Below are positions 16,335 to 25,860 of a stretch of DNA of 64,000 nt, piece after piece. The position numbers and the translations under genes were made by a program. The DNA comes from Saccharibacter floricola DSM 15669 (lineage in GTDB: Bacteria; Pseudomonadota; Alphaproteobacteria; Acetobacterales; Acetobacteraceae), in contig NZ_KB899342.1 of the NCBI RefSeq assembly GCF_000378165.1, forward strand, positions 20,447 through 84,446, in the 5' to 3' direction. The stretch's first letter is position 1. Every line of letters starts with the position of its first letter. A model generated the notes under the pieces. The model was not told the origin of the DNA. It ran no database searches and saw nothing but the letters and a program-made list of their open reading frames with translations.

Positions 16335-18761
16335 TTAGAACTGTGCGGACACGGTGCCAAAAAACTGCCGAGGTGCGGCAACATAAAGATTGGCATTATT
16401 ATCCCCGGTGAGTGAAGCCGCCCCGTAAACGCCTCCAATATAATTTTGGTTGAAGAGATTAGTGACCCCGAAGCTTGTTTTAAAGTTCTGAACAAAGCCC
16501 ATTTTTCCGAAATCATAGCTCGCGGTAAGGCTGGAGCTCCAATAAGAAGGAATTTTGGTGTCATTTGTATAGGTTGTGTAGCGAGCACTGGTATAGGTTG
16601 TGTTGAAGTTCATAGAAGCATGGCCAATAGTGTAATTGACATTCGCCTTATACATAAATTTGGGATAATAAACTTGTCGCATTCCTTTAATGCTGACATT
16701 CCCCCCGCTAGCGCGATCATACAGATTTTGTGAATATTGATATTTAGCATCATTCCAACTGAAGCTATTGGTAATTGCAAGGCCAGGGAGGGGACGGATC
16801 GTGCCGGCAACATCAGCACCGTTCATGGTTTCGCGACCAATATTGGTGAAAGAACCGTAGGTATTGCGCCCTGTGGTGCCATTTGTGATGGCGGCGAGGC
16901 GATTATAATAGTCTGTATGGTAAAAATCAGCACTTGCTGAGAAGAAATGGCTGTTAAAGCGATAACCAATCACATAATTCCATGTGCGTTCTGGGCGGAG
17001 TTTGCTTTTATTGGCGTCAAAAACTGATTGAGCGGGGTTATTAGCGTTGCCAAGGCGCGTCCAAGGGCTGCCGCTAGACAGTTGATGCGTGTAATCATAG
17101 GCACGCATATTTTCAGCAATATCAATGTAAAGCTCGTGATGCTGGAGAAAGTGATAATCCAAGCTGACATGAGGGAGAAATGCGTTGGAAGCGGTCAGTG
17201 AACCTGAAGCTGGATGGACGTAATAGGTGTTCCATCCCTGAGCCGCGAGTCCGGCTGTATTATCGTAGGTACTGCCTCCGCGTGTTGTTTGTACAAGTGA
17301 GCGGAAGCCGGCGCTCAGGTCGAGACCATGGAGGGGCCTGTAGGTGTCCTGTAGATAGAATTGGAACGTGTTGGTGTTAAAGCTGTCACTAAACCATTTT
17401 TCGCCTCCACCTCCATGGAAGTGAATGGAGGAGCGAGCGTGATCAACGCCATCTTCATACACGTAGGCGGGGTAGCTGAAATGGTCATTTTCATACCATA
17501 CCCCAGTTTTGATCTCGTTATGTTGGGGAGCATGGATGGAAAAGTTCTGAACAAACCCAATCCGCCGTGTTTCAGGCTTTCCGCTTTCCATAGCCATATT
17601 AACCCCGCTTGTCGGAGACGTAAGGTTGGGATCAGTCCCATTATACCGTCCACCGGAAAGATGCGCATAGGCGATGGTTTTGGAGTTCAGCCAGGAAGCT
17701 AAACGGAATTCTCCTGTCAAAGCGGTAAGGATATTTTCTTGTGTCTGGGTTCCATCATAGGCGAAATCACTGATCTCATCATTTGAGAGGATACCTTGAT
17801 ATTGTGGAGGGACGCCGCCATTTTGGGCATAATTAGCGTATTCTTTAGCGCGGTTATAGTCTGGTTTAAGATAGGTCGTGTTGCGTCCTAAACGCTGCCA
17901 CATATTCTTTGTGAGGCCGAGATAGTTATATTCTGGCATGATGGAGTAGTCGAAAATTGCGGTGATTTTTCCTCGGTCTTGAAATGGCTGAACCAATTTT
18001 GCATTCACCTGCTGCTCTTGTTGATAGCCATAGCCTTTCCATAAATCCTGAGCGGTGCGGGCATAGGCGACATAAAATTTAGTGCCGCTTTTATTAAGCT
18101 CGCCACTATCGGCACGTACAAAAGTGCGGAAGCCGTTATAGCTACCAAACATTTGGCTGACCTGCCCGCCTGCTTTTTTCTTAGGATCGCTGGAGGTGAA
18201 GGTCAGCGCACCGCCAAGTGTTTGGGCTGACGGGACATCCAGTGCTCCTGCGCCTTGTGACATCGTAAGGCTGCTCACATTTTCCTGAATTTCAGCCTGA
18301 TCAATCCCTAAACCGTTCCAGTTATGAAAGCCTTGCCCGCCAAGGGGAATTCCATCCAATGTCTCCCCAAGTTGGGTTTGATTAAAACCGCGAACATAGA
18401 GTGTGTTGGCGACCGTATCTAAGCCAAGAGCATCATCTGTTGCAAAATTAGCACCGGGTGTTGTGAGGGCTAACACTTGCAGTGGGCTTGTCCCCGTCAC
18501 AAAATGATTAAGTGTGTCACGTCCGACAACTTCGGTTGCTCCATGAGAGCGAGCTGGATGGCGCATATGGACGCTTAACCGTTCTTCACCCTGAGCTGTG
18601 AGGCTACGAGGATGATGAGGTTTATGGGAAGCATGGATGAGGTGATGAGGAGGGTGAGCGGACGCAGACGTTGGTGACTTCTTAGCCAAAGCCTGCGGTG
18701 TTAAGCAGACACAAAGAAGAGTAATACCTGAAAGGAAAAAAGGCGTTTTTTCAGGAGTCAT
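16335..18761 (-). CDS. TonB-dependent outer-membrane receptor
   Basis: An 808-aa gated porin. The signal peptide ends in QALAKK, followed by an unusual histidine-rich stretch at about residues 37-53. The plug domain runs from about residue 73, with ATEVVGRDTLNHF, TPGANFATDDALG, TLYVRGFNQTQLGETLDGIPLGG and the NV-S-L-MSQGAGALD segment. The 22-strand barrel closes with the family C-terminus APRQFFGTVSAQF. AAGGAG lies six bases before the ATG. An inverted repeat at 18837-18856 lies upstream and may be an operator. The ligand is not determined: siderophores, metals or sugars are all possible. The neighbouring queH does not identify it. Confidence 0.92.
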   Translation of the reverse strand: MTPEKTPFFLSGITLLCVCLTPQALAKKSPTSASAHPPHHLIHASHKPHHPRSLTAQGEERLSVHMRHPARSHGATEVVGRDTLNHFVTGTSPLQVLALTTPGANFATDDALGLDTVANTLYVRGFNQTQLGETLDGIPLGGQGFHNWNGLGIDQAEIQENVSSLTMSQGAGALDVPSAQTLGGALTFTSSDPKKKAGGQVSQMFGSYNGFRTFVRADSGELNKSGTKFYVAYARTAQDLWKGYGYQQEQQVNAKLVQPFQDRGKITAIFDYSIMPEYNYLGLTKNMWQRLGRNTTYLKPDYNRAKEYANYAQNGGVPPQYQGILSNDEISDFAYDGTQTQENILTALTGEFRLASWLNSKTIAYAHLSGGRYNGTDPNLTSPTSGVNMAMESGKPETRRIGFVQNFSIHAPQHNEIKTGVWYENDHFSYPAYVYEDGVDHARSSIHFHGGGGEKWFSDSFNTNTFQFYLQDTYRPLHGLDLSAGFRSLVQTTRGGSTYDNTAGLAAQGWNTYYVHPASGSLTASNAFLPHVSLDYHFLQHHELYIDIAENMRAYDYTHQLSSGSPWTRLGNANNPAQSVFDANKSKLRPERTWNYVIGYRFNSHFFSASADFYHTDYYNRLAAITNGTTGRNTYGSFTNIGRETMNGADVAGTIRPLPGLAITNSFSWNDAKYQYSQNLYDRASGGNVSIKGMRQVYYPKFMYKANVNYTIGHASMNFNTTYTSARYTTYTNDTKIPSYWSSSLTASYDFGKMGFVQNFKTSFGVTNLFNQNYIGGVYGAASLTGDNNANLYVAAPRQFFGTVSAQF

Positions 18762-18836
18762 AAAACTCTCCTTTGTTATATTTCAAAATTGAAATGAAAT
18801 TCACTGTGTAGGCGATATTTTGAATCGTCAATGATT

Positions 18837-18856
18837 TGATAATGCAACAATTATCA
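18837..18856. promoter_or_regulatory. 20-bp inverted repeat upstream of the receptor
   Basis: TGATAAT-GCAACA-ATTATCA is a perfect 7-bp inverted repeat 76 bases before the receptor start. The core GATAAT...ATTATC resembles the ends of a Fur box, but the spacer is one base shorter than in the E. coli consensus. A second near-palindrome, ATTTCAAAATTGAAAT, lies at 18780-18795 near the start. Confidence 0.45.
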
Positions 18857-18931
18857 ACAAGGCTTGTTCCAAAAGGGATGTGTCATTTGTACGACAGGTT
18901 TCCCTGCTATGTTATTGACTGTTGAGAAAGA

Positions 18932-18965
18932 GGAGATAGAAACCGGCATGAAAGAGCCGGTCTCC
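18932..18965 (+). other. Structured leader upstream of queH
   Basis: GGAG and ACCGGC pair with GCCGGT and CTCC to make a bulged stem-loop about 60 bases before queH. It does not fit any preQ1 riboswitch class that I can recognise; it may simply stabilise the transcript. Confidence 0.3.
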
Positions 18966-19025
18966 TATATAAAAGGGAGAGGGGTGAGAGAGGCTGAGGC
19001 CGTCTAATCAATGGAGAGCTATTTT

Positions 19026-19697
19026 ATGAGCGATGTGGAACGTCCGATTCTTACCCCACCGGGGGGGCATAAAAAGGTGTTATTGCATTCATGCTGCGCC
19101 CCTTGTTCTGGGGAGGTGATGGAAGCGATGACGGCTTCTGGCATTGATTATACGATCTTCTTTTACAATCCGAACATTCATCCAGAGCATGAATATATCT
19201 TGCGGAAAGAGGAAAATATTCGCTTTGCAGAAAAGCATCATATCCCATTTATCGATGCAGATTATGATCGTGATAACTGGTTTGAGCGCGCTAAAGGGAT
19301 GGAATGGGAGCCTGAGCGGGGCGCACGATGCACCATGTGCTTTGATATGCGTTTTGAACGCACCGCTCTTTATGCCCATGAGCATGGTTTCCCTGTGATG
19401 ACGAGTTCGCTTGGTATTTCACGTTGGAAAGACATGAAGCAGATTAACGGCTGTGGAGAGCGCGCGACAGCTCCTTATGAAGATGTCAGTTATTGGGACT
19501 TTAACTGGCGCAAAAAAGGTGGTTCTGCGCGGATGTTGGACATCAGCAAGCGTGAAAAGTTCTATAAGCAGGAATATTGCGGCTGTGCGTATTCGCTCCG
19601 TGATACCAACACTCATCGTCGTTCTCGTGGACGTCCGGCGATTGAGCTTGGTAAGGAGTTTTATGGATATGAAGAAGCGCACGAGGATAAAAAATAA
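19026..19697 (+). CDS. queH: Epoxyqueuosine reductase QueH
   Basis: QueH carries out the last step of queuosine synthesis, reducing epoxyqueuosine to queuosine in tRNA; it is the non-homologous replacement of the cobalamin enzyme QueG. The protein (223 aa, formerly DUF208) shows the paired cysteines in HSCCAPCSG, then [35 protein letters not shown] and YCGCAYSL. These cysteines bind an Fe-S cluster and a neighbouring metal in characterised members. GGAG lies nine bases before the ATG at 19026. The pathway partners queA and tgt lie at 35.9-38.2 kb, not adjacent. Confidence 0.95.
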   Translation: MSDVERPILTPPGGHKKVLLHSCCAPCSGEVMEAMTASGIDYTIFFYNPNIHPEHEYILRKEENIRFAEKHHIPFIDADYDRDNWFERAKGMEWEPERGARCTMCFDMRFERTALYAHEHGFPVMTSSLGISRWKDMKQINGCGERATAPYEDVSYWDFNWRKKGGSARMLDISKREKFYKQEYCGCAYSLRDTNTHRRSRGRPAIELGKEFYGYEEAHEDKK

Positions 19698-19859
19698 AAT
19701 ATTTTTTACAAATTGTACATCTCTCCAGAATTACGCCATGATTCTGTTTTATCTTTATGTCGGGTGAGAAAGAATAGAGCGCTTAACGTAAAAGCAAGCT
19801 GGAGCTGCTCTGGTGCTCTCTTTGTCTCCTTTAGCGTTGTGTACTAATTGAGGGTACGT

Positions 19860-21494
19860 ATGAAAAAAACGGGATTAACCCGCAGAGGGTTCGGGTTTTC
19901 TTTGGCCTCGGTGTCAGTGACGCTGATGGCGGCAGGGAGTTCAAAAGGGAGTAGCGCGTTGTCTGTGACCAAGAGCGATGATTTTTACGAGAAACTCTAT
20001 CGTCCGCATATTCATTTTAGCCCATCTTTTGGCTTTGTGAATGATCCCTGTGGGTTAGTTTATGATGGTAAGCAGTATCATCTCTACTATCAGTTCCGTC
20101 CGATGCATAATCTGACCAATGAAGTGGATTGGGGCCATGCGGTTAGCCCTGATATGTATCAGTGGGAAGATCGTGGTCATGCTATCGTTAATAGTGACGA
20201 AAAGGGGATGGCTTTTACTGGGAGTGTCGTGGTTGACGGTCAAAACACGTCTGCGCTCTTCCCGCCAGGGAAGGCTCCTTTACCGGCAAACCAGATGAAG
20301 GGCGGATTGGTTGCGCTTTATACGCGGGATGATCGCTCTATTCGTAAAAACCACAAATCCACAATCCATGCTGCATGGAGTGGTGATGGTGGGAACCATT
20401 ACGAAGACTTTGCCCATAACCCCGTGCTGGATTTAAATGATCCTGACACGCGTGATCCGCAAGTTTTCTGGCATGCTCCCTCTCAGAAATGGGTGCTTGC
20501 TCTTGCGTCAGCCTATACGCATGAAATCCTGTTTTACGGGTCTCGGAATCTGATCAAATGGGAACATTTGAGCACCTTTGCTCCAGCGGGTTATCAGGGT
20601 GTTGAGTTTGAATGCCCTAATTTGGTTGAGCTGGAAATTGAAGGCGAAAAAACAAAGAAATGGGTGCTGTTCATTTCGCTTAATCCAGGTTCCCCACAGG
20701 GTGGAAGTTCCATCCAATATTTCGTTGGCTCGTTTGATGGCAAGAAGTTCGTCGCTGATAACAGCGTTATGGACTTCACGGATTTTGCGAAAGATTCCTA
20801 CGCGTTACAAATTTTCAATGATGCACCTGATGGGGTGAAATGTGGGGTATCATGGTTTGGAAATTGGCAATATTGCTTCTTCCAGCCACCCAAGAACTGG
20901 TCTGGTGCCATGACGTTGCCGCGTCAGTTCCATCTACGTCGTAATGAGATCGGCTTGCCGATGCTTATTCAGCGTCCGGTGGGTATTGATGCGCTCGTGG
21001 CTAAAACACTGACATCCTCTCAATTTGTGATGGAGTATGAGCGTAAGGTAGAGAAGACCGTGGCTCTGCCAACCAATGCAGCTATTGATGTGCGGCTTGA
21101 AGCCCAGGTGACACATTCTGTGGAACCCAATGGATGGTTAGATATTGAGTTCTCCAATAAAGATGGAGAAGTGTTGAGCCTTGGCTATCAACGTCAGACC
21201 AAGAGTTTCTGGATTGATCGGAGCGGGTTGAAAGGCTTTTCCAATCATACGTTTAGCACGCATTTTGCGGCCTCATTGCCTCGTGACAGCAAGAGCTTCC
21301 AAGCACAGATCATCCTCGATGGGTGCACGTTAGAGGTGTATCTCAATGATGGTGCTGGGGTTGGTACTTGCCTCGTTTTCCCCAAAGCGGCTTTGGATAC
21401 TCTGACATTGCGTTCTTCTCAACTTGGGTTGGATGTGAAAAAGTTTGAGGTGAATGCGCTGAAAACGACGGTTAAAGAAAGAGAGTATCTCTAA
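19860..21494 (+). CDS. Secreted GH32 fructan/sucrose hydrolase with Tat signal
   Basis: A glycoside hydrolase family 32 enzyme (levanase, inulinase or invertase type), 544 aa. The N-terminus has a twin-arginine signal (LTRRGFGF then a hydrophobic stretch), so the enzyme is exported folded. The three catalytic blocks are present: NDPCG (nucleophile Asp) at about residue 62, TRDPQVFW, and the acid/base Glu in EFECPNL. The second block usually follows NDPNG; here Cys replaces Asn. The five-bladed propeller is followed by a C-terminal beta-sandwich (from about residue 385). GAGGG lies five bases before the ATG. It likely releases fructose from levan or sucrose in the periplasm or outside. Confidence 0.9.
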   Translation: MKKTGLTRRGFGFSLASVSVTLMAAGSSKGSSALSVTKSDDFYEKLYRPHIHFSPSFGFVNDPCGLVYDGKQYHLYYQFRPMHNLTNEVDWGHAVSPDMYQWEDRGHAIVNSDEKGMAFTGSVVVDGQNTSALFPPGKAPLPANQMKGGLVALYTRDDRSIRKNHKSTIHAAWSGDGGNHYEDFAHNPVLDLNDPDTRDPQVFWHAPSQKWVLALASAYTHEILFYGSRNLIKWEHLSTFAPAGYQGVEFECPNLVELEIEGEKTKKWVLFISLNPGSPQGGSSIQYFVGSFDGKKFVADNSVMDFTDFAKDSYALQIFNDAPDGVKCGVSWFGNWQYCFFQPPKNWSGAMTLPRQFHLRRNEIGLPMLIQRPVGIDALVAKTLTSSQFVMEYERKVEKTVALPTNAAIDVRLEAQVTHSVEPNGWLDIEFSNKDGEVLSLGYQRQTKSFWIDRSGLKGFSNHTFSTHFAASLPRDSKSFQAQIILDGCTLEVYLNDGAGVGTCLVFPKAALDTLTLRSSQLGLDVKKFEVNALKTTVKEREYL

Positions 21495-21525
21495 AAAGAG
21501 CGAGTGCTCTTCTAGAAAGCGTATC

Positions 21526-21563
21526 AAACGGCTGCGACGTGTTTTGTCGTGGCCGTTTTGTCA
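21526..21563 (+). terminator. Terminator after the GH32 gene
   Basis: AAACGGC and GCCGTTT enclose an inner CGAC/GTCG stem, followed by TTTTG. A smaller hairpin (AAGAGC/GCTCTT, 21496-21511) lies just ahead of it. Confidence 0.75.
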
Positions 21564-21667
21564 TTTAGGGGATGGCGGCGTTTTTTATAATGTGAAACAA
21601 GACAGTGAACTGCCGATGGGCTTGTGGTCATGAAGAGATGGCCGATCGTGATGAACAGGGTTTTGGT

Positions 21668-22930
21668 ATGGCACTCTCCTTTTCTCAATATCTGATGATT
21701 GTAAGCACCTTTATGCTTGTAGCAGGGGGGCAGACGGTCTCAGAGGCATCGGCTCAGCATAGTGTGAAACATGGGGGGCATCAGTCCCTAGCTCATCATA
21801 AGCCCGTTCATCATGCGCCTTTAGCGCCGTTACCAACGGAGAGCATGGCTCTTACAAATTATGGTGATCCGAACCTGTGGCGCTTTTCTTCTGCTTTGCA
21901 GAGGGCGAACACGCAGACCGTGCATATCGTTCAATTTGGAGACTCCCATACAGCTGCAGATTTTTTCACAGGTGAGTTAAGAGACGCCTTTCAGCAGCGT
22001 TTTGGGAATGGTGGTGTCGGGTTTATCAGCCCGTTGACTGTGCCGGGACAGCGCTATGAACAGGTCGTGATGCCGCGTGCAGGAAGCGATTGGGTTCTGA
22101 AAACCAGTCGTCGTGATCTTGATGATGTTTTCTCTCTTGGTGGAAGTCATGCACAACCTCAAGGGCACCAGCGCTCCATGACCATTGCGTTTCGAGATGA
22201 GAGCACGAGCTTGGAGCCATTGCGCGCACGAGCTTTTTATAAAACAGAGCGACCTAACCTGTTGATCGAACAAGATGAGCATGGTCGTCATGAGGTGGCT
22301 CTTTCGCAGCCGCAATGGGGGTATAGCGCGCCCGTAACGCTGACATTACCGGTGACGATGACGGTACAAAATGGTGCTGCGGGTACGCAAATCGGGGGGT
22401 GGTATTTAGACCGCTCTCATGGGGTCGTGTTATCATCTATAGGCAGTAATGGGGCGTCTTTATCGTTATTAGAACATTGGCAAAATGATTGGTATGCTCA
22501 GCTTCAAAAGCTGCATCCTGCTATGATCATTTTAGCGTATGGCACCAATGAATCACTCAATAAGACGCTTGATTTTGATCAATATCGCCAGTCCTACGCC
22601 CATATTATTCGGCAATTACGCCAAGAAAATCCTACTTCTGTGATTCTTATGGTGGGGCCGAGTGATAATGCTTCTGCTCGTGCGGGGGGAAATTGCCGCC
22701 ATATGGTGGGGTTGGAGAAGATCATCGCTACTCAAAGAGCGGTCGCACGACAGGAGCATGTCCTTTATTGGGATTGGCGCGCTTTTATGGGCGGAGCCTG
22801 CTCTATTAATTCATGGCGGGCGCATCATGAAGGCCAAGAAGATCGTGTGCATCTCTTGCGACCGGGGTATCAACGGAGTGCACGCGGGCTTTATAAAAAT
22901 ATTATGAAGATACTTAACATAGCTCCGTAA
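21668..22930 (+). CDS. Exported SGNH-hydrolase-fold protein (acyltransferase/esterase)
   Basis: A 420-aa exported protein. The mature N-terminus is histidine-rich (KHGGHQSLAHHKPVHHAP). The SGNH catalytic blocks are in order: QFGDSHTAADFF (Ser), YGTNESLN (Asn), and DRVHLLRPGY (Asp-His). This arrangement is found in PatB-type O-acetyltransferases and Ape-type esterases that act on envelope glycans. It is followed by an MBOAT gene and a second SGNH protein, so it is probably the periplasmic partner of that acyl exporter. The start at 21668 gives a clean signal peptide and has AGGG seven bases upstream; an ATG at 21638 is possible. Confidence 0.78.
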   Translation: MALSFSQYLMIVSTFMLVAGGQTVSEASAQHSVKHGGHQSLAHHKPVHHAPLAPLPTESMALTNYGDPNLWRFSSALQRANTQTVHIVQFGDSHTAADFFTGELRDAFQQRFGNGGVGFISPLTVPGQRYEQVVMPRAGSDWVLKTSRRDLDDVFSLGGSHAQPQGHQRSMTIAFRDESTSLEPLRARAFYKTERPNLLIEQDEHGRHEVALSQPQWGYSAPVTLTLPVTMTVQNGAAGTQIGGWYLDRSHGVVLSSIGSNGASLSLLEHWQNDWYAQLQKLHPAMIILAYGTNESLNKTLDFDQYRQSYAHIIRQLRQENPTSVILMVGPSDNASARAGGNCRHMVGLEKIIATQRAVARQEHVLYWDWRAFMGGACSINSWRAHHEGQEDRVHLLRPGYQRSARGLYKNIMKILNIAP

Positions 22931-22996
22931 AAACTCTAGACCAAAGAATAGACTATTGAGGGCCTGAAAATCGTTAGTGCGGCGGAATATCCATAG

Positions 22997-24463
22997 ATGA
23001 ATATTTTATCTCTTGAATTTTTTGAGTTCTTTTCATGTTTTTTCGTTTTGTATTGGATTTTACAGCCGTCTCTTTTCCTTCAAAATCTTCTTTTACTAGC
23101 GGGAAGTCTTTTCTTTATCAGCTGGGGGAGTGCGTATAATTTCTACGTTCTTTTAGGATGGACGGGATGTGTCTATGGCATAACGCTTTTCTGGCGCAAA
23201 ACAGGGCGTACAACAGCGACGAATATTATTTTATGCGTGTTGATCTTTACGTTCTTTTTTCTTTTTCGTTTTTACGCGGCTCTTCAGGAAAGTCTTAAAA
23301 GCTTTTTGGATGGGATTGGTCTTCCCATTGCTCTTCCGATGGTAGTTGGGGTCGCCCCGTTGGGCCTGTCTTTTTATGTCTTCCATTCTGTAAGCTACGT
23401 GATCTCGCTTCAGCGCACGGAAGTCGTCAAAAACCGTGGGGCATTCCCAGCGCATACGATCAATGGCAACAAAGAGAGTTTCTTTTCGTTCCTGCTTTAT
23501 ACGAGCTTTTTCCCTAGTATCGTATCTGGGCCGATTAACCGAGCGGTGGATTTGTTTCCACAGCTTATGCCTTTTCAGATGCGTCGTATTTTACTGCCCA
23601 AACAAGCAGTAGGTCTTATTCTTTTAGGGCTTTTAAAGCTTTTTCTTGTCAGTGATTACTTAGATAAGCATCTCGTAAGTCCTGTCTTTAGTGCACCGAG
23701 TAACGCCACGCCTGTTGCTTCTCTTACGGCTGTTATTGCGTATGCGTGGCAAATTTATATGAATTTTTCGGGCTATACTGATCTTGTGCGTGGGATTGGT
23801 CTGTTATTAGGTTTCCATTTGCCGGAAAATTTCAATGCGCCTTATTTAGCGGCTAATATAAGCGAGTTTTGGCGGCGGTGGCATATTACATTGTCGCGCT
23901 TTATCACCGATTATATTTATATTCCTCTTGGTGGTAATCGCCGTGGTTTTGTTCGGCAGAATATCAATGTTCTCATTGCTATGGGGCTCTCTGGATTGTG
24001 GCATGGTGTGGGGATGAACTTCTTCATTTGGGGGATGCTTCACGGGGCGGGGCTTGTTGTTCTCAATGGCTTTAACCGTCTCAAAATGGTGATCGCTGAC
24101 GATGTAAAGCAGCGTATTCCCTCGCGTTTAGCTCATGAAGGGGCGCGCTTCGTAACGTTTGTTTTCCTGTGTCTAACATGGGTCTTTTTCCGCTCAGCTA
24201 ATTTTGACGATGCTATCACGTTGTTAAGTTCATTGACGCATTGTTTTTCGAGCGAGTTGTTTGATCCACATATGCTGATTTTGTGGGTGCTGATCGCTGT
24301 GACGGCCTTCTACGGTTTTCTCGATCATCTGAAAAAGCGTGTTTGGGGATACTGTGAGTGGTTGCCATGGTGGGCCTATCCTTTCGGGATAGCGGCGCTC
24401 TTAACGTTGATTTTCATGTTTGCTCCAGCTGGAACACCAGGGTTTATTTATGCCAATTTTTGA
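22997..24463 (+). CDS. MBOAT-family O-acyltransferase (AlgI/PatA/DltB-like)
   Basis: A 488-aa polytopic membrane protein that passes acyl groups, usually acetyl, from the cytoplasm to a periplasmic acceptor enzyme. Family landmarks are GLSFYVFHSVSYV, the FFPSIVSGPINR loop, YMNFSGYTDLVRGIGLLLG, FWRRWHITLSRFITDYIYIPLGGNR, and GLSGLWHGVGMNF with the catalytic histidine. Its 3' end overlaps the next gene by 14 bases, showing coupling. AlgI (alginate), PatA (peptidoglycan) and WssH (cellulose) are the closest functional models; which polymer is modified here cannot be read from the sequence. Confidence 0.92.
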   Translation: MNILSLEFFEFFSCFFVLYWILQPSLFLQNLLLLAGSLFFISWGSAYNFYVLLGWTGCVYGITLFWRKTGRTTATNIILCVLIFTFFFLFRFYAALQESLKSFLDGIGLPIALPMVVGVAPLGLSFYVFHSVSYVISLQRTEVVKNRGAFPAHTINGNKESFFSFLLYTSFFPSIVSGPINRAVDLFPQLMPFQMRRILLPKQAVGLILLGLLKLFLVSDYLDKHLVSPVFSAPSNATPVASLTAVIAYAWQIYMNFSGYTDLVRGIGLLLGFHLPENFNAPYLAANISEFWRRWHITLSRFITDYIYIPLGGNRRGFVRQNINVLIAMGLSGLWHGVGMNFFIWGMLHGAGLVVLNGFNRLKMVIADDVKQRIPSRLAHEGARFVTFVFLCLTWVFFRSANFDDAITLLSSLTHCFSSELFDPHMLILWVLIAVTAFYGFLDHLKKRVWGYCEWLPWWAYPFGIAALLTLIFMFAPAGTPGFIYANF

Positions 24464-25763
24464 GAGTGTTGTTCTTTACCGCCGCACCCTTAAAAGTGTG
24501 CTTGTCGCCTTGGGAATCACGGGATTAAGCTCTGGCCTGTTTCTGTGGTTAAACCAGCAGGGGCTGGATCATTCATGGCAGCAAGAGCGTCATGAACCTG
24601 CCCCTTGGAGCCATTTTACCTCCTCTCTTTGGGGAGAGGGAGCTGTGATTGAAAATAGCTTGCGTGCTCAGGTTTCTCACTTAGAAGCAGGGCTGGCTTC
24701 TTACCAAGACATTATGAGCAGCAGCATGGCTGTAACGGCTCAAAATGGTGCGGATGATGACTTAGATATTGGGGGAGAGGCCCCAGTACAGGTGCAAAAA
24801 CCGCTTCCTCAGCAGCATCATACTCCTTCGCTCAGTCATTCTCATAAAGAGGAGGAAAAGCCGGGGCCTCGACAGAAAGCGCAAGAGAAGCCTCCTTCCA
24901 TGCAAGGGCATAAAGCACCTCCATTGCCTTTGGTTGAGAAGGCCCTAAAAATTGATAGGGCTCACAACAATTCTACGGTGCAGGAAGCGCCGCTTCCGCC
25001 ACCAAGTGCTGCGCCATTGCCGCAACCGGTTCACAAAGAACCACCGCCTCCCCCAGCACCGTCCTCTGAGGTAAAGCAGGGTGGGGCTGCTCCTCCTCCT
25101 CATGTCCAAAAAGACGTTGGACAGAATCATATTCTTTTTATTGGTGATTCGATGATGCAGGGGGTGGCGCCTCATGCGGTAACGGCATTGCGGCGGCATT
25201 ATCATATTCAAAGCTATGATTTGAGTCTTCAGAGCACGGGCCTATCGTATCCCAGCTTTTTCAATTGGCCAGAAACGCTACGGAAAACCTTGGCTGATAA
25301 GCCGGGGATTACAACCGTCGTGGTCTTTTTGGGGCCTAATGATCCGTGGGATATGCCCTCAACCGCTCGGCATGGCCATTATCTCAAATTCCGTTCCCCA
25401 GCGTGGGAAGAGGATTATCGCGGGCGTATTCGGAGCATTCTTGACGCTGCAAAAGCTCATGATGTGCGCGTGATCTGGATTGGCCCTCCCGCGACAAAGC
25501 GTGAACGTTTATCAGCAGGTATTCTCTACCTAGACCAGCTCTTTCAAAGTGAAGTGGAGCAGGCAGGGCAAACCTACATTTCGGTCGATAAGCTCTTCCA
25601 TTATCATGATCATACCTACAGCGAGACAATGGAGCGCAATGGCCACGAAATACGCTTGCGCAGTGCTGACGGCACGCATTTTACGCCTACAGGACAGAGG
25701 GTGATTGCCGAAGCTGTGATGAAGACGCTGCGACCTGACCTCGGAGTGCCGCCTTCTCCATGA
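24450..25763 (+). CDS. Membrane-anchored SGNH/DUF459 protein
   Basis: A 437-aa protein with one N-terminal membrane segment (about residues 15-36), a coiled stretch, then a long proline/histidine/glutamine-rich linker (about residues 120-220). The C-terminal SGNH domain shows FIGDSMMQGVAPH (Ser), FLGPNDPWD (Asn) and ADGTHFTPTGQR (Asp-His). DUF459 proteins are SGNH hydrolases of unknown target, often next to AlgI-like MBOAT genes. The linker would let the domain reach across the periplasm to its polymer. The start at 24450 has CAGGG seven bases upstream. Confidence 0.85.
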   Translation: MPIFESVVLYRRTLKSVLVALGITGLSSGLFLWLNQQGLDHSWQQERHEPAPWSHFTSSLWGEGAVIENSLRAQVSHLEAGLASYQDIMSSSMAVTAQNGADDDLDIGGEAPVQVQKPLPQQHHTPSLSHSHKEEEKPGPRQKAQEKPPSMQGHKAPPLPLVEKALKIDRAHNNSTVQEAPLPPPSAAPLPQPVHKEPPPPPAPSSEVKQGGAAPPPHVQKDVGQNHILFIGDSMMQGVAPHAVTALRRHYHIQSYDLSLQSTGLSYPSFFNWPETLRKTLADKPGITTVVVFLGPNDPWDMPSTARHGHYLKFRSPAWEEDYRGRIRSILDAAKAHDVRVIWIGPPATKRERLSAGILYLDQLFQSEVEQAGQTYISVDKLFHYHDHTYSETMERNGHEIRLRSADGTHFTPTGQRVIAEAVMKTLRPDLGVPPSP

Positions 25764-25860
25764 GGAGGGAAGGAAGATATAGGCCCACGGTTAGCGAGCT
25801 CAGAACGACTTTTATCTGAAGGGGGTGAGCACGCAGGGATAGTGTCAAAGAAGAGATAGC

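Noticed and set aside
18932..18965. preQ1 riboswitch
   Set aside because: The stem and its loop do not fit the preQ1-I, -II or -III patterns that I know.
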